This document shows, piece by piece, positions 1-10,700 of a stretch of 64,000 bases of DNA. Position numbers and translations under genes: made by a program. This DNA is from Pyxidicoccus sp. MSG2. GTDB taxonomy: Bacteria > Myxococcota > Myxococcia > Myxococcales > Myxococcaceae. Each line of letters starts with the position of its first letter. Within the stretch, counting starts at the first letter, position 1. The stretch is taken from contig NZ_JAPNKC010000001.1 of NCBI RefSeq assembly GCF_026626705.1, forward strand, positions 2,046,001 through 2,110,000, given 5' to 3'. Under the pieces are notes generated by a model. That model worked only from the letters and a program-made list of their open reading frames with translations. It did no database searches and had not been told where the DNA came from.

Positions 1-1
1 A

Positions 2-3000
2 CTGGTGGCCTACGTCGTCGCGGAGGGCGCGGTGGATGCGGAGGCCCTGCGCGGTTTCCTCCAGCAGCGGCTGCCCGAGTACATGATGCCCTCCGCCTTC
101 GTCATGATGGAGGCCCTGCCGCTGACGCCCAGCGGCAAACTGGCGCGCAACCTGCTCCCCGCGCCCGACGCGGAGAGCCTGCGTGGCGACGCGCCCTTCA
201 CCGCCCCGCGCAACCCGTTGGAGGAGAAGCTCGCGGAGCTGTTCTCCACCATCCTGCGCCTGCCGCAGGTGAGCATCACCGACAGCTTCTTCGAGCTGGG
301 TGGACACTCGCTGCTGGCCACGCAGGTCATCTCGCGCATCCGCTCCCAGCTCGGAGTGGAGCTGCCGCTACGTGTCCTCTTCGAGGCGCCCACCGTCGAG
401 CGGCTTGCCGCGCGCATCGAGTCGGCGCGTCAGTCCGCTTCTGGCACGCGAGCGCCGGCCATCGTCCCCGTGCCGCGCACCGGGCCGCTGCCCCTCTCCT
501 TCGCCCAGCAGCGCCTGTGGTTCATCGACCAGCTCCAGCCCGGCAGTGCCTCCTACAACATGCCCACCTTCGTGCGCATGGAGGGGGTGCTCGACGTGGC
601 CGCGCTTCAGCGCAGCTTCGAGGAACTGGTGCGTCGGCATGAGGCCCTGCGCACGACCTTCACCCAGCAGGAGGGCCAGCCGCTCCAGCTCATCACCCCC
701 ACCGGGCGCCTGCCGCTGGAGGTTACGGACCTCAGTGGCCTGGGGCCCGTCGCCGGCCGCACCGAGCTGGAGCGTCGCCTGCGCGAGGAACTGCTGACCC
801 CGTTCCACCTCTCCACCGGCCCGCTCATTCGTGCCCGGCTCCTGAAGCTGGGGGCGACGGACCACGTGCTCGCCCTCAACATGCACCACATCGTCTCCGA
901 CGGTTGGTCCATGGGCGTGCTGGTGCGCGAAGTCGCGGCCCTCTACGACGCCTTCTCGCAGGGCCGGCCGTCGCCGCTGCCGCCGTTGCCGCTCCAGTAC
1001 GCGGACTTCGCCGTGTGGCAGCGCGAGTGGCTGCAGGGCGCGGTACTCGATGAGCAGATTGCGTATTGGAAGCAGCACCTCTCCGGAGCCGCCACCCTGG
1101 AGCTGCCCACCGACAAGCCGCGTCCGCCCGTGCAGACCTTCCACGGCGGAACGGTCCCCGTCGAGCTGTCGCTGGAGGTCTCCCACCGACTGGATGCGCT
1201 GTGCCAGCAAGAGGGCGCCACGCCCTTCATGGCCCTGACGGCCGCGTTCCAGGTGCTGCTCTCCCGTTACTCGGGCCAGCAGGACATCTCCGTCGGCTCG
1301 CCCATCGCCGGACGCAATAGGGGCGAGCTGGAAGGGCTCATCGGCTTCTTCGTCAACACGCTCGTGCTGCGGACGCAGCTGGATGCTCGCCACTCCTTCC
1401 GCGACGTGTTGCGACAGGTCAAGGAAGCGGCCCTGGGCGCCTATGCGCACCAGGACGTGCCCTTCGAGCGACTGGTGGAGGAGCTGCAGCGGACTCGCGA
1501 CATGAGCCGCAGCCCGCTGTTCCAGGTGTTCTTCGCCCTGCAGAACACGCCCATGCCCCAGGGGCAGGGGCAGAAGACGGCCCTGACGCTGCGCCCGGTG
1601 GAGAGAGTGGACAACCCCACCATCAAGTTCGAGCTCCAGCTCAGCCTCACGGAGACCCCGAACGGCTACCAGGGCTCGCTGGGCTACAACACCGACCTGT
1701 TCGAGAGCACGACGGCCCAGCGGATGGTGGAGCACTTCCGAGTGCTGGTGGAGGCCCTCGTCACCCAGCCTCGGGCGCCGCTCGCGTCCCTGTCCATGCT
1801 GACGCAGGCAGAGCGCCAGCAGGTGCTCGTGGAGTGGAACGCCACCGCCTCCGAGTACCCGCGCGGCTCCACCCTGCCCGAGGTCTTCTCGCAGGTCGTT
1901 GCCCGGTACGGCGACAAGGTCGCCGTGGAGTCTGGCGAGGAGAAGCTCACCTACCGGCAGCTCGACGAGCGTGCGAACCAGCTTGCCTGGCATCTGCGGG
2001 GCCTGGGTGTGTCCACCGACTCGCGAGTAGCGCTTGCCCTGGACCGCTCGCTGGAGCTGATTGTCTCCCTCGTCGCCATCCTCAAGGCCGGCGGCGCCTA
2101 CGTCCCGCTGGACCCGTCGTATCCCCGTGAGCGCCTCTCCGCCATGGTGGAGGACGCACGTCCCGGCGTGCTCATCACCTCGCGCGAGCTGCTCGCGAAG
2201 CTGCCCACGGAAGGCCTGTCCACAGTGGTGCCAGGCGAGGTGTCCCTGGAGGGCCAGCCCACGTCGGCCCTTCCCGTGGCCGCGCTGCCCCAGAGCCTCG
2301 CGTACATCGACTTCACCTCCGGCTCCACCGGCCGGCCCAAGGGCGTCGGCACTCCGCAGGCCGCCGTGCTCCGCACCCTCTTCGGCAACGACTACGCCCA
2401 CCTCGGCCCTGAGGAGACGTTCCTCCTCATCGCGCCCGTTTCCTTCGACGCCTCCACCCTGGAGCTATGGGGCCCGCTGCTCCACGGCGCGCGGCTCGTC
2501 GTCTTCCCGCCGCACTCGCCTTCCGACTTGAAGGAGCTGGAGTCCGTGCTGGTGAAGCACGGCGTCACCACGCTCCACCTTACCGCCGGCCTCTTCACCC
2601 AGGTGGTGGACAATCAGCCCTCCGCCCTGCGCCACGTGAAGCAACTGCTCACGGGTGGCGATGTGGTGAGCGCTCCCCACGTGCGGCGCGTGCTGGAAGG
2701 AATGTTCATTCCGGTGACGGCCTGCTACGGCCCCACCGAGACGACGCTCTTCGCCTCCACCCACCGCATGACTTCGGTGGAGCACGTCGGCACGTCCGTT
2801 CCCATTGGCAAGCCGCTCGGGAACACGCGCATCTATCTGCTGGATGCCTCCAGTCAGCCCGTGCCCGTCGGCGTCGTGGGCGAGCTGTTCATCGGCGGCG
2901 ACGGCGTGGCCCGGGGCTACGTCGGCCAGCCCGCCCTCACCGCAGAGCGCTTCGTCCCCGACTCCTTCTCCAGTGTTCCGGGTGCGCGCCTGTACCGCAC

Positions 3001-6000
3001 GGGCGACCTGGCCCGGTGGCGCAACGACGGCGTGCTGGAGTTCCTCGGCCGCGCCGACGCACAGGTGAAGGTGCGCGGCTACCGCATCGAGCTCGCCGAA
3101 GTCGAAGCCGCCCTCCTCGCCTTCCCCGACGTGGCCCAGGCCGTGGCCCTGGTCCGCGAAGACGTCCCTGGCGACAAGCGCCTCGTTGGTTACGTCGCTG
3201 CTCCAGAGTCCCTCGACACGGCCACTCTGCGTGCCTCGCTCAAGCAGCGGCTGCCTGAGTACATGGTGCCCTCCTCCCTCGTGCGCCTGGACTCCCTGCC
3301 ACTCACCGCCAACGCGAAGCTCGACCGCAAGGCTCTGCCTCCTCCGGACGCGGGGGTCTCCACCGAAGCCCTCGTCGCTCCGCGTACGCCGACCGAGGAG
3401 AAGCTCGCGGAGCTGTTCGCGGCCGTGCTGCGCGTGCAGAAGGTGAGCGTCGCCGGCAACTTCTTCGAGTTGGGTGGCCACTCGCTGCTGGCCACGCAGC
3501 TCGTCTCCCGCATCCGCGCCACCTTTGGCGTGGAGCTCCCCCTGCGCGCCCTCTTCGAGGCCTCCACCGTGGCCGCCCTCGCCACGCGCATCGAGTCCGC
3601 GTCCGGGCCCCAGGCGCCCGCCATCGTCCCCGTTCCCCGCACCGGGCCACTGCTGCTGTCCTTCGCGCAGCAACGCCTGTGGTTCATCGACCAGCTCCAG
3701 CCCGGCAGCGCCTCCTACAACATGCCCACCTTCGTGCGCATGGACGGGCCGCTCGACACGGCCGCACTGCAGCGCGCGTTCGAGGAGCTGGTGCACCGGC
3801 ACGAGGCCCTGCGCACCTCCTTCACCCAGCAGGAGGGCCAGCCCCTTCAGCTCATCGCTTCTCTCGGTGCGCTGCCCCTGGACGTGACGGACCTCAGTGG
3901 CCTGGAGCCTTCCGCCGCCCGCGCCGAACTGGAGCGCCGCCTGCGCGAAGAGCTGCTGACGCCCTTCAACCTCTCCTCCGGTCCGCTGATGCGCGCCCGG
4001 CTGCTGAAGCTGGGACCCACGGACCACGTGCTCGCACTCAACATGCACCACATCGTCTCCGACGGTTGGTCCATGGGCGTGCTGGTGCGGGAGGTCTCTG
4101 CCCTCTACGACGCCTTCGTCCAGGGACGCCCGTCGCCGCTGCCGCCCCTGCCCATCCAGTACGCCGACTACGCCACCTGGCAGCGTCAGTGGCTCCAGGG
4201 CGAGGTGCTGGAGGCGCAGCTCGACTGGTGGCGCAAGCAGCTCTCCGGCCTCTCGACGCTGGAACTGCCCACCGACAAGCCGCGCCCGCCCGTGCAGACC
4301 TTCCGCGGCGCACACGTGCCCGTGGCGTTGTCCCAGGCCGCGTCGGAGAAGCTCAAGGCGCTCTGCCAGCAGGAGGGCCTCACGCCCTTCATGGCCCTGC
4401 TCGCCGCGTTCCAGGTGCTGCTGTCCCGTTACTCCGGGCAGCAGGACATCTCCGTCGGCTCGCCCATCGCCGGCCGTCAGCGCGGAGAACTGGAGGGCCT
4501 CATCGGCTTCTTCGTCAACACACTGGTGATGCGGGCCCAGGTGGATGACCGGTCCTCGTTCCTGCACCTGCTACGCCGGGTGAAGGAGACGGCGCTGGGC
4601 GCGTACGCCCACCAGGACGTGCCCTTCGAGCGGCTGGTGGAAGAACTCCAGCCCGCTCGCGACATGAGCCGCAGCCCGCTGTTCCAGGTCATCTTCGCCC
4701 TGCAGAACGCGCCCACGGTCGCGTCGATGCAAGGCCCGGAGCAGGCCCGGAAGCCGGCGCTGGCGCTGCGCCCGCTGGACGAGGTGAACAACCCCACCGT
4801 CCGCTTCGAGCTGGAGCTGAGCCTGTCCGAGACGTCGGAAGGCTTCCAGGGCCCCTTGCGCTACAACACCGACCTGTTCGAGCCCGCCACCGCCGCGCGC
4901 ATGGCGGAGCACTTCCAGATTCTGGTGGAGGCGCTCGTCACCCGGGCCGACGCGCCCCTGGCGTCCATCTCCTTGCTCACCGAGACGGAGCGGAAGCAGG
5001 TGCTGGTGGACTGGAATGCCACCGCCTCCGAGTACCCGCGCGGCTCCACCCTGCCCGAGGTCTTCTCGCAGGTCGTTGCCCGGTACGGCGACAAGGTCGC
5101 CGTGGAGTTTGGCGAGGAGAAGCTCACCTACCGGCAGTTGGACGCGCGTGCGAGCCAGCTTGCGCACCATCTGCGTGGCCTGGGCGTGTCTACCGACTCC
5201 CGCGTGGCCATTGTCCTGGACCGCTCGCTGGAGCTGATTGTCTCGCTGGTCGCCATCCTCAAGGCCGGCGGCGCCTACGTCCCGCTCGACCCCTCGTATC
5301 CGCGTGAGCGCCTCAACTCCATGGTGGAGGACTCGCGCCCACGCGTGCTCGTCACTTCGCGCGAGATGCTCCCGAAGCTGTCCACGAAGGGGCTCGTCAC
5401 GCTGCTGCTGGAGGACGTGCCCGTGGAAGAGCAGGCCGTGCACGCGCCGCCTTCCACTGCGTGCTCCGAGAGCCTCGCGTACATCGACTTCACCTCCGGC
5501 TCCACGGGCCGGCCCAAGGGCGTGGGCACCACCCATCGCAACATCCTGCGCACGCTGCTGGGCGTCGACTTCGCTCACTTCGGTCCCGAGGAGACGCTGC
5601 TCCAGCTCGCCCCCATCTCCTTCGATGCCTCAACGCTCGAGGTCTGGGGCGCGCTGCTGCACGGCGCCCGTCTCGTCGTCATGCCTCCTCAGCCACCTTC
5701 GTTGGAGCAACTGGAACAGGTGCTCCGCGACGCACGCGTCACCACGCTCTGGCTGACAGCAGGGCTCTTCACCCAGGTGGTGGACTCCCACCTCCAGGCG
5801 CTTCGCCCGCTGAAGCAACTCCTCGCCGGCGGTGACGTGGTGCCGCCTGCACATGCGCGCCGAGTCCTCGAAGAGCTGGGCATTCCCCTCACCAACGGCT
5901 ACGGCCCCACCGAGACCACGGTCTTCGCCGCCTGCTTCCGCATGACGGACCCGGCCCACGTCGGCGCGTCCGTTCCCATCGGTCGTCCCATCGGGAGCAC

Positions 6001-7618
6001 ACGCGTGTTCCTGCTGGATGCTTCCGGTCAGCCCGTGCCCGTCGGTGTCGTGGGCGAGCTGTTCATCGGCGGCGACGGCGTGGCCCGGGGCTACGTCGGC
6101 CAGCCCGCCCTCACCGCCGAGCGCTTCGTCCCCGACTCCTTCTCCAGTGTTCCCGGCGCACGCCTCTACCGCTCGGGTGACCTCGCCCGCTGGCGCACGG
6201 ATGGCGTGTTGGAGTTCCTCGGCCGCGCCGACGCTCAGGTGAAGGTGCGCGGCTACCGCATCGAGCTCGCCGAAGTCGAAGCCGCACTGCTCGCCTTCCC
6301 CGACGTGGCCCAGGCCGTGGCCCTGGTGCGCGAAGACGTCCCTGGCGACAGGCGCCTCGTTGGTTACGTCGCTGCTCCAGAGTCCCTCGACACGGCCACT
6401 CTGCGTGCCTCGCTCAAGCAGCGGCTGCCTGAGTACATGGTGCCCTCCTCCCTCGTGCGCCTGGACTCCCTGCCACTCACCGCCAACGCGAAGCTCGACC
6501 GCAAGGCTCTGCCCGCGCCCGACGCTTCCACCACCAGCGCGGCCTACGTCGCCCCGCGCACTCCCACTGAGGAGGCCGTGGCCGCCGTCTGGGCCGAGGT
6601 GCTCCACGTCGAGAACGTCGGCGCCACCGACGACTTCTTCTCCCTCGGCGGCCACTCCCTCCTCGCCGTGCGCCTCATGGCACGACTCCGCGAGCGCATC
6701 GGAGTCGCACTGCCCGTGTCGGCCCTCTTCCAGGGCGCCACCGTGGAGCGCCTCGCACGGCGGCTGGAGCAGCGCGACGACTCCCCCACCTCCAACCTCG
6801 TCCGCCTGGACTCAGGCACCGCCACCGGCCGGCCCCTCTTCCTCGTCCACGGCGGCGGCGGCAGCGTGTTGGGCTACACCGAGCTCGTCCGCCTGCTCGG
6901 CAATCACAGGCCCATCTACGGCCTGTCCGCCTCCGGTATCGACGGAGGCGAGCTGTCTGCCGCCTCCATCGAAGTCCTCGCCCGCGACTACCTCGCCCAG
7001 CTCCGCGCCGTGCAGCCCCAGGGGCCCTACCTCCTGGGTGGCTGGTCCTTCGGTGGAATCGTCGCCTACGAGATGGCCCGGCTCCTCCAGCAGGCAGGCG
7101 AGCAGGTGGAGTTGCTCGCCCTCCTCGACAGCCTCGCCCCAGAGGTCCAACCTCGCCCCGAGCCGGACGCCCTCATGCAACTGGCCGGCTTCGGCCGGGT
7201 GCTCGGGCTGCCGTGGCAGGAGCTGCCTCTGGACGTGGAGCACCTGCGGCGGCTCGACGTCCGCGGCGCGCTGGCCTACGTGCTGGAGCTGGCGCGGCGC
7301 TCACCTTCGGGCGGGCCCGCGCTGGACCTCGACGCGGCCGAGCGCCTCTTCCGCGTGTATCAGCGGCTCAGCCACGCCCAGCGCACCTACGTGCCCGCGG
7401 GAGCCTACAAGGGCCCGGCGCTTCTCCTCCGGGCCGCCACGCCCCCGAGCGGGGTGCCTCGCACCCAGGACCTGGGCTGGAGTGCGTGGCTCGACGGCAC
7501 GCTCACGGTGTATGACGTTCCGGGCGACCACTACACCTTGCTCAGCGCGCCCAACGCCCCTCGTGTGGCGGAGCGGCTCGTCAATCACCTGGATTCTCTG
7601 GAGCGCGACGCCTCATGA
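2..7618 (+). CDS. Nonribosomal peptide synthetase, 3' portion (A-end,T-C-A-T-C-A-T-TE)
   Basis: The frame is open from base 2, so the gene begins outside the window; residue numbers count from base 5. Domains in order: the end of an A domain with A10 lysine K45, in the unusual context SGKLARN instead of NGKxDR; T (GGHS, S102); C (HHIVSDG, H294/H295); A (FTSGSTG near 770); T (S1160); C (HH from 1348); A (core near 1829); T (S2218); and a type I thioesterase with GWSFGG (S2348), D2375 and H2509 as a likely triad. Aligned by eye to GrsA PheA, the first complete A domain reads D-A-L-H-L-G-C-L-F-K and the second D-A-L-W-L-G-G-V-F-K; the latter is close to known valine codes. The TE implies this gene ends an assembly line and releases the peptide by hydrolysis or cyclisation. 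No epimerase domain is present. Confidence 0.95.
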   Translation: MVAYVVAEGAVDAEALRGFLQQRLPEYMMPSAFVMMEALPLTPSGKLARNLLPAPDAESLRGDAPFTAPRNPLEEKLAELFSTILRLPQVSITDSFFELGGHSLLATQVISRIRSQLGVELPLRVLFEAPTVERLAARIESARQSASGTRAPAIVPVPRTGPLPLSFAQQRLWFIDQLQPGSASYNMPTFVRMEGVLDVAALQRSFEELVRRHEALRTTFTQQEGQPLQLITPTGRLPLEVTDLSGLGPVAGRTELERRLREELLTPFHLSTGPLIRARLLKLGATDHVLALNMHHIVSDGWSMGVLVREVAALYDAFSQGRPSPLPPLPLQYADFAVWQREWLQGAVLDEQIAYWKQHLSGAATLELPTDKPRPPVQTFHGGTVPVELSLEVSHRLDALCQQEGATPFMALTAAFQVLLSRYSGQQDISVGSPIAGRNRGELEGLIGFFVNTLVLRTQLDARHSFRDVLRQVKEAALGAYAHQDVPFERLVEELQRTRDMSRSPLFQVFFALQNTPMPQGQGQKTALTLRPVERVDNPTIKFELQLSLTETPNGYQGSLGYNTDLFESTTAQRMVEHFRVLVEALVTQPRAPLASLSMLTQAERQQVLVEWNATASEYPRGSTLPEVFSQVVARYGDKVAVESGEEKLTYRQLDERANQLAWHLRGLGVSTDSRVALALDRSLELIVSLVAILKAGGAYVPLDPSYPRERLSAMVEDARPGVLITSRELLAKLPTEGLSTVVPGEVSLEGQPTSALPVAALPQSLAYIDFTSGSTGRPKGVGTPQAAVLRTLFGNDYAHLGPEETFLLIAPVSFDASTLELWGPLLHGARLVVFPPHSPSDLKELESVLVKHGVTTLHLTAGLFTQVVDNQPSALRHVKQLLTGGDVVSAPHVRRVLEGMFIPVTACYGPTETTLFASTHRMTSVEHVGTSVPIGKPLGNTRIYLLDASSQPVPVGVVGELFIGGDGVARGYVGQPALTAERFVPDSFSSVPGARLYRTGDLARWRNDGVLEFLGRADAQVKVRGYRIELAEVEAALLAFPDVAQAVALVREDVPGDKRLVGYVAAPESLDTATLRASLKQRLPEYMVPSSLVRLDSLPLTANAKLDRKALPPPDAGVSTEALVAPRTPTEEKLAELFAAVLRVQKVSVAGNFFELGGHSLLATQLVSRIRATFGVELPLRALFEASTVAALATRIESASGPQAPAIVPVPRTGPLLLSFAQQRLWFIDQLQPGSASYNMPTFVRMDGPLDTAALQRAFEELVHRHEALRTSFTQQEGQPLQLIASLGALPLDVTDLSGLEPSAARAELERRLREELLTPFNLSSGPLMRARLLKLGPTDHVLALNMHHIVSDGWSMGVLVREVSALYDAFVQGRPSPLPPLPIQYADYATWQRQWLQGEVLEAQLDWWRKQLSGLSTLELPTDKPRPPVQTFRGAHVPVALSQAASEKLKALCQQEGLTPFMALLAAFQVLLSRYSGQQDISVGSPIAGRQRGELEGLIGFFVNTLVMRAQVDDRSSFLHLLRRVKETALGAYAHQDVPFERLVEELQPARDMSRSPLFQVIFALQNAPTVASMQGPEQARKPALALRPLDEVNNPTVRFELELSLSETSEGFQGPLRYNTDLFEPATAARMAEHFQILVEALVTRADAPLASISLLTETERKQVLVDWNATASEYPRGSTLPEVFSQVVARYGDKVAVEFGEEKLTYRQLDARASQLAHHLRGLGVSTDSRVAIVLDRSLELIVSLVAILKAGGAYVPLDPSYPRERLNSMVEDSRPRVLVTSREMLPKLSTKGLVTLLLEDVPVEEQAVHAPPSTACSESLAYIDFTSGSTGRPKGVGTTHRNILRTLLGVDFAHFGPEETLLQLAPISFDASTLEVWGALLHGARLVVMPPQPPSLEQLEQVLRDARVTTLWLTAGLFTQVVDSHLQALRPLKQLLAGGDVVPPAHARRVLEELGIPLTNGYGPTETTVFAACFRMTDPAHVGASVPIGRPIGSTRVFLLDASGQPVPVGVVGELFIGGDGVARGYVGQPALTAERFVPDSFSSVPGARLYRSGDLARWRTDGVLEFLGRADAQVKVRGYRIELAEVEAALLAFPDVAQAVALVREDVPGDRRLVGYVAAPESLDTATLRASLKQRLPEYMVPSSLVRLDSLPLTANAKLDRKALPAPDASTTSAAYVAPRTPTEEAVAAVWAEVLHVENVGATDDFFSLGGHSLLAVRLMARLRERIGVALPVSALFQGATVERLARRLEQRDDSPTSNLVRLDSGTATGRPLFLVHGGGGSVLGYTELVRLLGNHRPIYGLSASGIDGGELSAASIEVLARDYLAQLRAVQPQGPYLLGGWSFGGIVAYEMARLLQQAGEQVELLALLDSLAPEVQPRPEPDALMQLAGFGRVLGLPWQELPLDVEHLRRLDVRGALAYVLELARRSPSGGPALDLDAAERLFRVYQRLSHAQRTYVPAGAYKGPALLLRAATPPSGVPRTQDLGWSAWLDGTLTVYDVPGDHYTLLSAPNAPRVAERLVNHLDSLERDAS
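1841..1899 (+). repeat. 59-bp identical repeat at A-domain starts (copy 1 of 5)
   Basis: The same 59 bases occur at 1841-1899, 5018-5076, 18715-18773, 21883-21941 and 28251-28309. Each copy sits just after the C-A linker and encodes the start of an A domain (ATASEYPRGSTLPEVFSQVV). They occur only in the A domains with D-A-L-H-L-G-C-L-F-K or D-A-L-W-L-G-G-V-F-K codes. Identity at synonymous sites points to recent duplication or gene conversion. Confidence 0.9.
2669..2757 (+). repeat. 89-bp tract identical to 19543-19631
   Basis: These 89 bases in the first NRPS are identical to 19543-19631 in the second NRPS, about 17 kb away. They encode the A5 region including the CYGPTETTLFAS motif, which contributes three substrate-code residues. 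The flanking sequence differs at synonymous sites, so the identity is confined to the tract. Confidence 0.85.
3178..3339 (+). repeat. 162-bp tract identical to 6352-6513
   Basis: The C-terminal A-subdomain segment of the first complete A domain is identical over 162 bases to 6352-6513 in the next module. It covers the linker and the A10 lysine (TANAKLDRKAL). Outside it the modules diverge, which suggests gene conversion or unequal exchange within the gene. Confidence 0.85.
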
Positions 7619-7788
7619 CACCCCAAGCCCCTCCCTCACCGGGCTACTCGATGCGGACCTTCGGGTTCCGTCGTCGTTCCCGCGATTCCAACTTCGAGTA
7701 GTCGTTCTTCGTGAGCGCGCGCAGCGGACCGCCGGCCGATGACGGCCGTGCAGTGGCCGAGTGCGCGCGCAGGGAAAGGTAGTCGGTC
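7619..7788. other. Intergenic spacer between the two NRPS genes
   Basis: This 170-bp spacer separates the TE-terminated first NRPS from the second. The only element I can support is a ribosome binding site (AGGGAAAGG, 7771-7779) upstream of the ATG at 7789. I see no convincing terminator or -35/-10 pair, so co-transcription is possible. Confidence 0.5.
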
Positions 7789-10700
7789 ATGGCCCTGACC
7801 TCCGAACAGAAGCGCGCACGGCTCGCCGAGCTGCTGCGAGACAAAGCCCGTCAGTCCCGGCGCGCTCCGCTGTCCTTCGCGCAGGAGCGCCTGTGGTTCC
7901 TCGACCAGCTCGAGCCCGGGAGCCCGGCCTTCAACATGCCGTTCACGCTGGAGCTGACCGGCGACATTGACGCCGAAGCCCTGCGCCGCGGCCTGGAAGC
8001 GCTCGTGCACCGCCACGAGACGCTCCGCACCACGTTCCACGGTGAGCCCGAGGGCCCGGTGCAGCGCATCTCCGCGCCCGCCCCGCTGGAGCTTCCCGTC
8101 ATCGACCTGCGCGACGTCGCGTCCGAGCAGCGACAGTCCGAGGCGCGCCGTCGGCTGCAAACGGAGGCCCTGCGCCCGTTCAACCTCGCCACCGGCCCGC
8201 TGCTGCGCGTCCTGCTGCTGAAGCTCGACACCCGGGAACACGTGCTGCTGCTCAACGTGCACCACATCGTCTCGGACGGCTGGTCCATGACGGTGCTGGT
8301 GCGGGAGCTGACCGCGCTCTACCAGGCCTTCGCCGCGGGCCAGGCTCCTGAGCTGCCGCCGCTGCCACTCCAGTACGCGGACTATGCGGAGTGGCAGCGG
8401 AAGTGGCTGAACGGCGAGGAGTTGGAGAAGCAGCTCACGTGGTGGCGGCAGCAGCTCGACGGCGCGCCGCAGGATTTGGAGCTGCCCACCGACAGGCCGC
8501 GCAATCTCCAGGCTTCGCCCCCAGGGGACCTGGCGCCCGTCCTGCTCTCCCAGGAGCTGACGGAGGCAGTGGAGACCTTCTGCCTCCGTGAAGGTGTCAC
8601 GCCGTTCATGCTGTTCCTGGCGGCCTTCCAGGTGCTGCTGTCGCGCTACTCGGGACAGGACGACATCTCCGTCGGCTCGCCGGTGGCGGGACGCAACCGC
8701 GCCGACCTGGAGGGGCTCGTCGGCTTCTTCCTCAACACCCTGGTGATGCGCACCCGCCTGGACGGCGACCCCACCGTGCGCGAACTGCTCGGCCGCGTGC
8801 GGGAGATGGCGCTCGGCGCCTATGCCCATGAGCACGTCCCCTTCGAGCGCCTCCAGCCCATGCGGGACTTGCGCGAGGCGCCGCTGTTCCGGGTGATGTT
8901 CATCCTCCAGAACATGCCGCCCCCCGAGCTGTCGCTGCCGGGGCTGACGATGCGCGGTGCGCCCCTGGCGGACTCCGTCGCGAAGTTCGACCTGACGCTG
9001 ACGCTGAGGCGCACGGGGGACGGTTACAAGGGCCGGCTCGACTACCGCGCGGACCTGTTCGAAGCGTCCACGGCCGAGCGCATGGTGCGGCACCTGCGCA
9101 CGCTGGTGGAGGCCCTGGTGGCCTCGCCCGACACGCGCCTGTCCGCGCTCGCGCTGCTCTCGGACGAGGAGCGGAGCCGTGTCCTCGTGGACTGGAATGC
9201 CACCCGCGCGGACTTCCCAGAGGCGTGCGTCCACTCGCTCTTCGAGGCGCAGGTACGGTGCGCGCCCGATGCGCGTGCCGCCTCTTTCGAGGGACAGCAC
9301 CTCACCTACGCGCAGCTCGATGCGAAGGCCAACCAGCTCGCGCACGCGCTGAGCCGCCGGGGCGTCGGGCCCGAGGTGCGCGTCGCGCTCAGCGTGGAGC
9401 GCTCGCTGGATGTCGTCGTGGGCCTGCTCGGCATCCTCAAGGCCGGCGGCGCCTGGGTGCCCGTGGATCCGCTGCTGCCGCGTGAGCGCCTGGCCTTCAT
9501 GCTGGAGGACAGCGGTGCTTCGGTGCTGCTGACGCAGTCGGTGCTGCTGGAGCGCTTCTCCGAGGCACACCACGCCCGTGCGTTCTGCCTCGACACCGAG
9601 AAGGACGCGCTCTCTCGGGAGAGCACCGATGCACCGGTGACGAGCGTGGCCCCGTACCACCAGGCCTACCTGCTCTACACCTCCGGCAGCACCGGCACGC
9701 CCAAGGGCACCGCCGTCGAGCATCGCAGCGTGGCCAACCTCGTCACCCACGAAGCGGTGGCCTACGGCATCGGCCCCGGTAGCCGCGTGTTGCAGTTCGC
9801 CAGCCTCTCCTTCGACCTGTCGGTGGAGGAGATCTTCACCACCCTGTGCTCCGGAGGCGCGCTGGTTCTGGCGCCGCTGGAGAAGTTGATGCCGGGCGCG
9901 CCGCTGCAGAAGCTGCTGCGCGAAGAAGCGCTCACCGTCATCAGCCTCACGCCCGCGGCACTGGCGGCCACCTCGGCGGAAGGACTGACCGAGCTGCGCA
10001 CCGTCATCTCCGGTGGCGAAGCCCTGCCTTCCGAAGTCGTGGCGCGCTGGGCTCCGGGCCGACGCCTGCTCAACACCTACGGCCCGACCGAGGCCACGGT
10101 GATTGCCACCCTCACCGAGTGCGTCGCGGACGGACGCGTGCCCTCCATCGGCCGGCCCCTGGCCAATGTGCGGGTGTACGTGCTCGACGGGCGCGGAGAG
10201 CCCACGCCCGTGGGCGTGAAGGGCGAGCTGTACGTGGGCGGTGTCGGCGTGGCGCGAGGCTACGCGGGCCGCTCCGCCCTCACCGCCGAGCGCTTCGTGC
10301 CGGACCGATTCTCGGGCGAGTCGGGCGCGCGTCTGTACCGCACGGGCGACGTGGTGCGCTGGCGCGAGGACGGCACGCTGGACTTCGTCGGCCGCGCGGA
10401 CGCGCAGGTCAAGGTTCGCGGCTTCCGCATCGAGTTGGGCGAGGTGGAGTCCGCACTGGCGAAACTGCCCGCGGTGCGCGAGGCCATCGTCGTCGCACGT
10501 GAGGACGGCCCCGGTGGCAAGCGCCTCGTGGGCTACGCCGTGGCGCGCGAGGGCATGCAGACGGACGGCGCCGCACTGCGCGCCGCGCTGAAGGGGACCC
10601 TGCCCGAGTACATGGTGCCGTCGGCCATCGTGGTGCTGCCCGCGATGCCGCTCACGTCCAATGGCAAGGTGGACCGCAAGGCCCTGCCCACGCCGGACCT

